A DNA stretch of 64,000 nt from Thermoanaerobacterium sp. RBIITD (GTDB lineage Bacteria > Bacillota > Thermoanaerobacteria > Thermoanaerobacterales > Thermoanaerobacteraceae), in contig NZ_LT906662.1 in NCBI RefSeq assembly GCF_900205865.1, positions 1,811,411 through 1,875,410 of the forward strand, given 5' to 3'. Below the pieces are notes generated by a model that was given only the letters and a program-made list of their open reading frames with translations, searched no databases and had not been told where the DNA came from. Positions 60,048-64,000 of the stretch are shown here, piece by piece. Made by a program: the position numbers and the translations under genes. The stretch's first letter is position 1. Each line of letters opens with the position of its first letter.

Positions 60048-60352
60048 TAAAAGAACAAAAAAATATAAGACCAAAATTAATCTTTTTGTATGTGTTAAAT
60101 ATACTTGCAAGTGGATTTTTTATTTTTATAGCAACAAAATTTTTGCTAGACAGTAGTACGTTAATAGGAACAATAGACATTGTATTATTTATCACTGCGA
60201 TTGTATTTGATATTGTTATACTGAATTTTTTACGACATAAAAAAGATATAAAAGAGCCATTAGATGTCATACCTAAAAATATTTATATGTGGCATAGTGT
60301 AGTATTTCTCATAGGACTTGCTATTCTATTGTATGTTTGCTATTTGTCATAA
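60044..60352 (+). CDS. Small membrane protein
   Basis: 102 residues overlapping the MBL gene by four bases (ATGA). Three hydrophobic helices (LIFLYVLNILASGFFIFIAT, IDIVLFITAIVFDIVIL, HSVVFLIGLAILLYVC). Coupled translation suggests a membrane partner or immunity-type protein for the secreted hydrolase. Confidence 0.6.
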   Translation: MIKEQKNIRPKLIFLYVLNILASGFFIFIATKFLLDSSTLIGTIDIVLFITAIVFDIVILNFLRHKKDIKEPLDVIPKNIYMWHSVVFLIGLAILLYVCYLS

Positions 60353-60520
60353 CTCCACCTATTTGTAAAATCAGAAGGTTGAAAAAGTCTTAATTTGTCT
60401 TCACCTTATAAAAGATGGAGACTTCTTGCTGAACTTTGTTAAATTTTTAAGATATGAAACAAATATATTGTCTTTAATGATAATTATATGAGTATGTAAG
60501 AAAATTCAATTTTTCTTTTT

Positions 60521-61398
60521 AAAAATTATTTTAACAGATGGGAGCATTATAACAATTTGATGAAAGTGGAGGAAAATTCTGTTAACATATAAGACAAGGT
60601 AATTTAAAATTAATGACTTCGATTTTTTTAAAAAACTTAAATTATAAATAAAAATAAGGAGGAAATTTTATGAGTAAAACTAAAACAATTATAATATTTG
60701 TTATTTTACTTTTAACATTCGGCTTTGTGATGGGTTTTGCTTATGCTCAAAGTAACAGTATAAAAATTGTAGTTAATGGAAATACAATATCAACAGATGT
60801 TCCTCCTCTTGTAGAAAACGGGAGAACGCTAGTTCCATTACGAGCCATATCCGAGGCATTAGGAGTTCCAATAAAATGGGATGGTACTACGTCTACTGTG
60901 TATGTCGGTACAGTTCCAGAAGGAATAGACCTTGTTGATGATTTAAAGCCATTTAAAATAGGTTCAACAAATACTGTTTTATTAAAATTAAAACCAGTCT
61001 CAATTGCAGGAGTAGAATACAACCACGGTTATAGTTGTTATGCCGAATGGCCTGATGTTCTAGGTGATTTGTGGTGGAATTTAAATGGTAAATATACAAC
61101 TTTGACATTTTCAACTGGAATACCGGATAATGCTAATTACAACAAGTGTGCTCTAAAGATTGAAGGCGATGGTCAACTATTAAAAACCATTGAAATGTCA
61201 ACTTCTGATGGTGCTAAACAATGTACAATTGATGTTACAGGAGTTAAAATATTAAGAATATTTACGGTTTGCTCAAATTCAATGAACGTATTTAAAGTTA
61301 ATATCCCTCTAGTAAATCCACGAGTTCAATAAATTTTTATTTTGTGTTAAATTATATAAATTATGTGTAATGCTCCCATCTGTTAAGACAATTTTAAG
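60521..61398. mobile_element. Passenger unit flanked by ~29-bp inverted repeats
   Basis: The left repeat (60521-60549) contains TTTTAACAGATGGGAGCATT. The right (61369-61398) is its inverted copy, TAATGCTCCCATCTGTTAAG then ACAATTTTAA. A third related copy (GATGGGAACATTG) lies at 55511-55544. Between the repeats there is only the stalk-domain gene and no transposase, so this looks like a non-autonomous transposable unit that carries a secreted protein. Positions 60353-60520 just upstream hold no gene. Confidence 0.5.
60670..61332 (+). CDS. Secreted stalk-domain protein
   Basis: 220 residues behind AAGGAGG. Signal peptide (MSKTKTIIIFVILLLTFGFV..., cleavage after AYA). The stalk domain NGRTLVPLRAISEALGVPIK is homologous to that of the MBL protein. 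The C-terminal ~110 residues form a beta-sandwich-like region (NPCBM-type: TLTFSTGIPDNANY, LLKTIEMSTSDGAKQCTIDV, then IDVTGVKILRIFT) that usually binds glycans. The whole gene sits inside an inverted-repeat unit. Confidence 0.7.
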   Translation: MSKTKTIIIFVILLLTFGFVMGFAYAQSNSIKIVVNGNTISTDVPPLVENGRTLVPLRAISEALGVPIKWDGTTSTVYVGTVPEGIDLVDDLKPFKIGSTNTVLLKLKPVSIAGVEYNHGYSCYAEWPDVLGDLWWNLNGKYTTLTFSTGIPDNANYNKCALKIEGDGQLLKTIEMSTSDGAKQCTIDVTGVKILRIFTVCSNSMNVFKVNIPLVNPRVQ

Positions 61399-61411
61399 AT
61401 AAATATTATAA

Positions 61412-61490
61412 TGCTACCAGAAAACTAGACAGACAAAAAGACAAAAATAAGTTAAAATATAAATATGGATAAAGGAAGAATTTTACACCA
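61412..61490 (+). repeat. IS3-type end remnant, third copy
   Basis: TGCTACCAGAAAACTAGACA and the following AAAATAAGTTAAAATATAAA match the start of the fragment at 55245, up to an interrupted GAAGAATTTTACACCA. No transposase reading frame remains. Confidence 0.7.
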
Positions 61491-61524
61491 AAAATAACAA
61501 ACATTCAGAAAGGCGGTAATAAAA

Positions 61525-61722
61525 ATGGTAAAAACCTATCAAGACTTAATAAAAACTGTACATGACTATATAGAACCTTTTAAGCCCTGTACATGTGGCG
61601 AAAATGTACTTGTAACACTTGCTGTAGAGCCTGTTAAGGCAGACTATTTTAAGGACGATAGCGTGCAGCATTGTATAGTACAGTGTAAAAGGTGCGGTAA
61701 AATGTACATATCGGAGTATTAA
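61525..61722 (+). CDS. Small zinc-ribbon protein
   Basis: 65 residues. CTCGE near 22 and CKRCGKMY near 55 provide four cysteines (plus C at HCIVQC). GAAAGGCGG upstream. Function unknown. Confidence 0.5.
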   Translation: MVKTYQDLIKTVHDYIEPFKPCTCGENVLVTLAVEPVKADYFKDDSVQHCIVQCKRCGKMYISEY

Positions 61723-61749
61723 TATGTATTTAAATGGAGGTTTTTAAAG

Positions 61750-61941
61750 TTGCACTACTTATTAATTTTTATTGGTACAATGATAATAACTTTTGTTGCA
61801 GGATTCATTTTTGAATTAATTTTTCATAAAAATACTCAAGTTATAAGCAAAAACTGGAAATATCTTTTGTATTATTCTTTGATTTTGTGTGTTTTGTTTC
61901 TAATAGCTTTTTGGATGTTTCCTAATGTGTTTCTTAAATAA
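61750..61941 (+). CDS. Small two-pass membrane protein
   Basis: 63 residues from TTG 61750 (GGAGG upstream). Two helices: LLIFIGTMIITFVAGFIFEL and YLLYYSLILCVLFLIAFWM. Not recognised. Confidence 0.45.
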   Translation: MHYLLIFIGTMIITFVAGFIFELIFHKNTQVISKNWKYLLYYSLILCVLFLIAFWMFPNVFLK

Positions 61942-62889
61942 ATATATTGGTTATTTCAAGTCGCAAACATGCTAACGAAACTTGCTAACATTTTGCTAAC
62001 GTAATAAATAAAATTACTTAAAATTAGACGTGAAATAAACCTAACAATTTCCAGTTTTAAAAATAAAAAAAGCCTATTTTTAGGCGTTTTTAAGGTTTAT
62101 AAAGAAAAGATGTGTTATCACTGTCATGAATTATAACTAAAATTTTATGTATGATTTTCTTTCTTATACATGCTTTTTTTATATAACCTGTTTTTTCCTA
62201 AAGTTTGCGCGCAAAAGGTAGCGGTTCGCCGCTACCAATAAAGAGCGGAAATCATCACCTATCCAAGAATAGAATTAGCATTTTATTTCTTCTGGATGGA
62301 GGATGACTTTTTTTATATAATTTTTAAGTACAGTTTTATCCTGACTTTTGCAGCAAAAAGAGATAAAAAAAGCTATAAACTTCTTTAAAATAAAGGATTT
62401 TGGGCTTTTTAATTTTGTTTCAAAGCAGATAAACTGCTATATTATTCAGGACAGTACTTTGTTCACTGATGTTAGAAATCCCAATACGTGAAATATTAAG
62501 ATATCCGACTATTTTGCCGTTGTAATTATCTCATATCAGCATTTCAGTACAATACCAATCCTTGAATAAGTCGCAGTAATGATCTTTATTGATATTTATA
62601 AAATATGCCTCCCCTTTGTCCTACAATGCTTTCTAAATTTAAAAAAGGTAATTATATAAAGCATGTCTATAAGGCTACTATGGCGTTTAAAAGTAATTTT
62701 ACAAGAAGATAATTTATTTAGTCCATACAATGGTTTAGCGTGGGTTAAAATTCAACTTAATTCTCTTTTTTAACGCAAACAATCATATTTTTACATATTA
62801 CTTTTTATTATTTTACCATTTTTATTTATAACTTTATATTTCCCCCTATAAAAATCAATAACAATCATTGGATATGAGCTGTGTTTATT
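61942..62889. other. Gene-free interval
   Basis: No supported gene. Visible features: a GC hairpin GGTAGCGGTTCGCCGCTACC (62217-62236), an AAAAGCCTATTTTTAGGC hairpin near 62069-62095, and AT-rich DNA. The GC hairpin stands out in composition and may be a terminator or part of a lost RNA. I see no iterons or other origin features. Confidence 0.4.
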
Positions 62890-63279
62890 TTACAATACTT
62901 CCCAATAAACTAATTCTTTTCTAGGATTTTCTGTTGTCTCGTGTTTCAACTCTATTTTCAAAATCTCATCGCATAACTTATTATTATTTACAATTGATAT
63001 TGCTTTTTCTCTTGAAATACCATCTTTGGAGTTAACCGTATATTCTAAATGTGGATTAAAAAAATGAATTTGATTTATAAAATAAATATTCCTATTACCT
63101 TTATTGTCAATAGCATTTACAACAGTTAATGGTCTACCAATATTATTAAAATGTAAAGAAGTAATTTTAATTGAATGTCCTTCATAAATAACTAGAGAAA
63201 TGGCTTGTATTTGTTTAAAAAAAAGTAATATCAAAAAACAGGTTATTAAAATAAATAATAACAATATTTTGTATTTCAT
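62890..63279 (-). CDS. Membrane-anchored PepSY-like protein
   Basis: 129 residues from ATG 63279 (TAAGGAGG 12 bases upstream; longer frame rejected). N-terminal membrane anchor (KILLLFILITCFLILLFF), then an extracytoplasmic beta-rich domain ending DGISREKAISIVNNNKLCDE and LVYWEVL, similar to PepSY repeats. Function unknown. Region 63280-63540 upstream holds no gene. Confidence 0.5.
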   Translation of the reverse strand: MKYKILLLFILITCFLILLFFKQIQAISLVIYEGHSIKITSLHFNNIGRPLTVVNAIDNKGNRNIYFINQIHFFNPHLEYTVNSKDGISREKAISIVNNNKLCDEILKIELKHETTENPRKELVYWEVL

Positions 63280-63540
63280 TTTTATAATAATAACCTCCTT
63301 AGTGTAAAAGTCAATATATCCTTGTACAAAAAGTGGAATATAATTTTGTACAAAAAATATACTAATAAGATGCATTAGAAGAACTGTGTTATACAGCAAA
63401 TTATTTCAATATAAAAAGCGCTATAAAAAGCAAAATAATTTAACTTTATCCATTATGTAAAACTAATTAATTTTCATAATCATGTATAAGATTGGTTAAT
63501 CTTACCTTTCTTATGTTAATCTTAACATAAAAAAGGAAAA

Positions 63541-63998
63541 ATTGAAAGGTTTTTCAGGACATTAAAAGACCAATGGATGTATGGATTTGATTGGCAGAAA
63601 ATATCTTACATAGACGAATTGAATGAGAACTTGAATAAATATATCGAAGGAATATATCATCAAGTACATTCATCAATAAATATGAAGCCCATAGAGAAAT
63701 TCATTAAATATACAGACACGATGAAATTCATAAATTCTAAGGAAGAACTTGATAACATATTTCTCTATAGAGTTAAAAGGCGTGTAATTAAAGATGCCAC
63801 AGTGTCAATAGAAAAAATTAAATTTGAAGTACCAATGCAGTATATATTGGGGATTATGCAAATATACGATATTACCCTAAATCACTTGATAAAGCATATA
63901 TTTTTAGCGAAGACGGTAAACTCTTACAAACAATACATCCAGTAAATAAAATTGATAATTCTAAGATAAGAAGAAAAGAAATAGACTTTTCTTTGTAA
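63541..63998 (+). pseudogene. Transposase C-terminus (integrase-core type), truncated and frameshifted
   Basis: Starts within codons for ERFFRTLKDQWMYGFDWQKI and continues to EVPMQYI. There two extra bases near 63843 shift the frame; the intended end (GDYANIRYYPKSLDKAYIFS, then NKIDNSKIRRKEIDFSL) is read in another register up to TAA 63996-63998. The N-terminal catalytic part is missing. This resembles DDE transposases with a Mu-type C-terminal domain. It marks the right side of the accessory region. Confidence 0.75.
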
Positions 63999-64000
63999 AT

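Noticed and set aside
1-64000. Prophage interpretation
   Set aside because: No terminase, portal, capsid or tail gene is present, while a conjugative coupling protein and ArdC are.

Overview
The window is very AT-rich. It has strong GGAGG ribosome binding sites, extended -10 promoters, a type I-B/III-style CRISPR repeat and secreted proteins with the copper-amine-oxidase-type stalk domain. Together these suggest a low-GC, anaerobic, probably thermophilic Firmicute (Thermoanaerobacterales-like). This is inference; no marker gene such as rRNA is present. A VirD4-type coupling protein, ParB-like proteins, ArdC, a Gam-like protein, a Gp3-like factor and a YopX protein, with no capsid or terminase gene, indicate a large conjugative or mobilisable plasmid or an integrated conjugative element rather than a chromosome core or phage.

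Layout. 0.1-2.2 kb: a Y RNA with a permuted tRNA-like module sits in the leader of a Ro60 (TROVE) gene, followed by a promoter-driven cluster of solitary CRISPR-repeat units. 2.2-3.6 kb: a holin-like protein, a small sigma factor and a frameshifted L,D-transpeptidase. 3.7-8.1 kb: minus-strand genes (lipoprotein; then a ribbon-helix-helix / DUF2325 / HNH-repeat operon with its own promoter). 8.2-15.5 kb: VirD4, ParB-methyltransferase fusion, small nuclease, ParB, CCA-adding enzyme and S1 protein, separated by GC hairpin terminators. 15.6-16.4 kb: a very structured, roughly 735-nt RNA directly before tRNA-Glu(UUC). 16.5-51.5 kb: a long plus-strand run of mostly small genes with near-identical ribosome binding sites, including a MoxR/VWA-metallopeptidase pair, ArdC, Gam, a DUF6094 methyltransferase with an SNF2-type helicase, primase and a second helicase. 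Two related group II introns split genes here. One splits a DUF1874/AcrIII-1-type ring nuclease immediately after the GHQDT segment carrying its catalytic histidine. Three paralogous ~280-300-nt RNAs, each with its own promoter and terminator, lie 6.6-6.8 kb apart. 51.6-64 kb: an accessory end with a BcgI-like fused restriction-modification pair on the minus strand, insertion-sequence debris, a CoiA-like protein, secreted stalk-domain proteins, an inverted-repeat-flanked passenger gene and a broken transposase.

How it may fit together (inference): the element looks specialised in RNA-based functions and counter-defence. It carries a candidate RNA anti-CRISPR, a predicted cA4 ring nuclease, Gam, ArdC and several DNA methyltransferases against host immunity, and Ro60/Y RNA, tRNA-Glu, a CCA-adding enzyme and an S1 protein for tRNA or RNA maintenance. 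At least five large structured RNAs (Y RNA, the giant RNA and the three-copy family) and two group II introns are visible without any database search.
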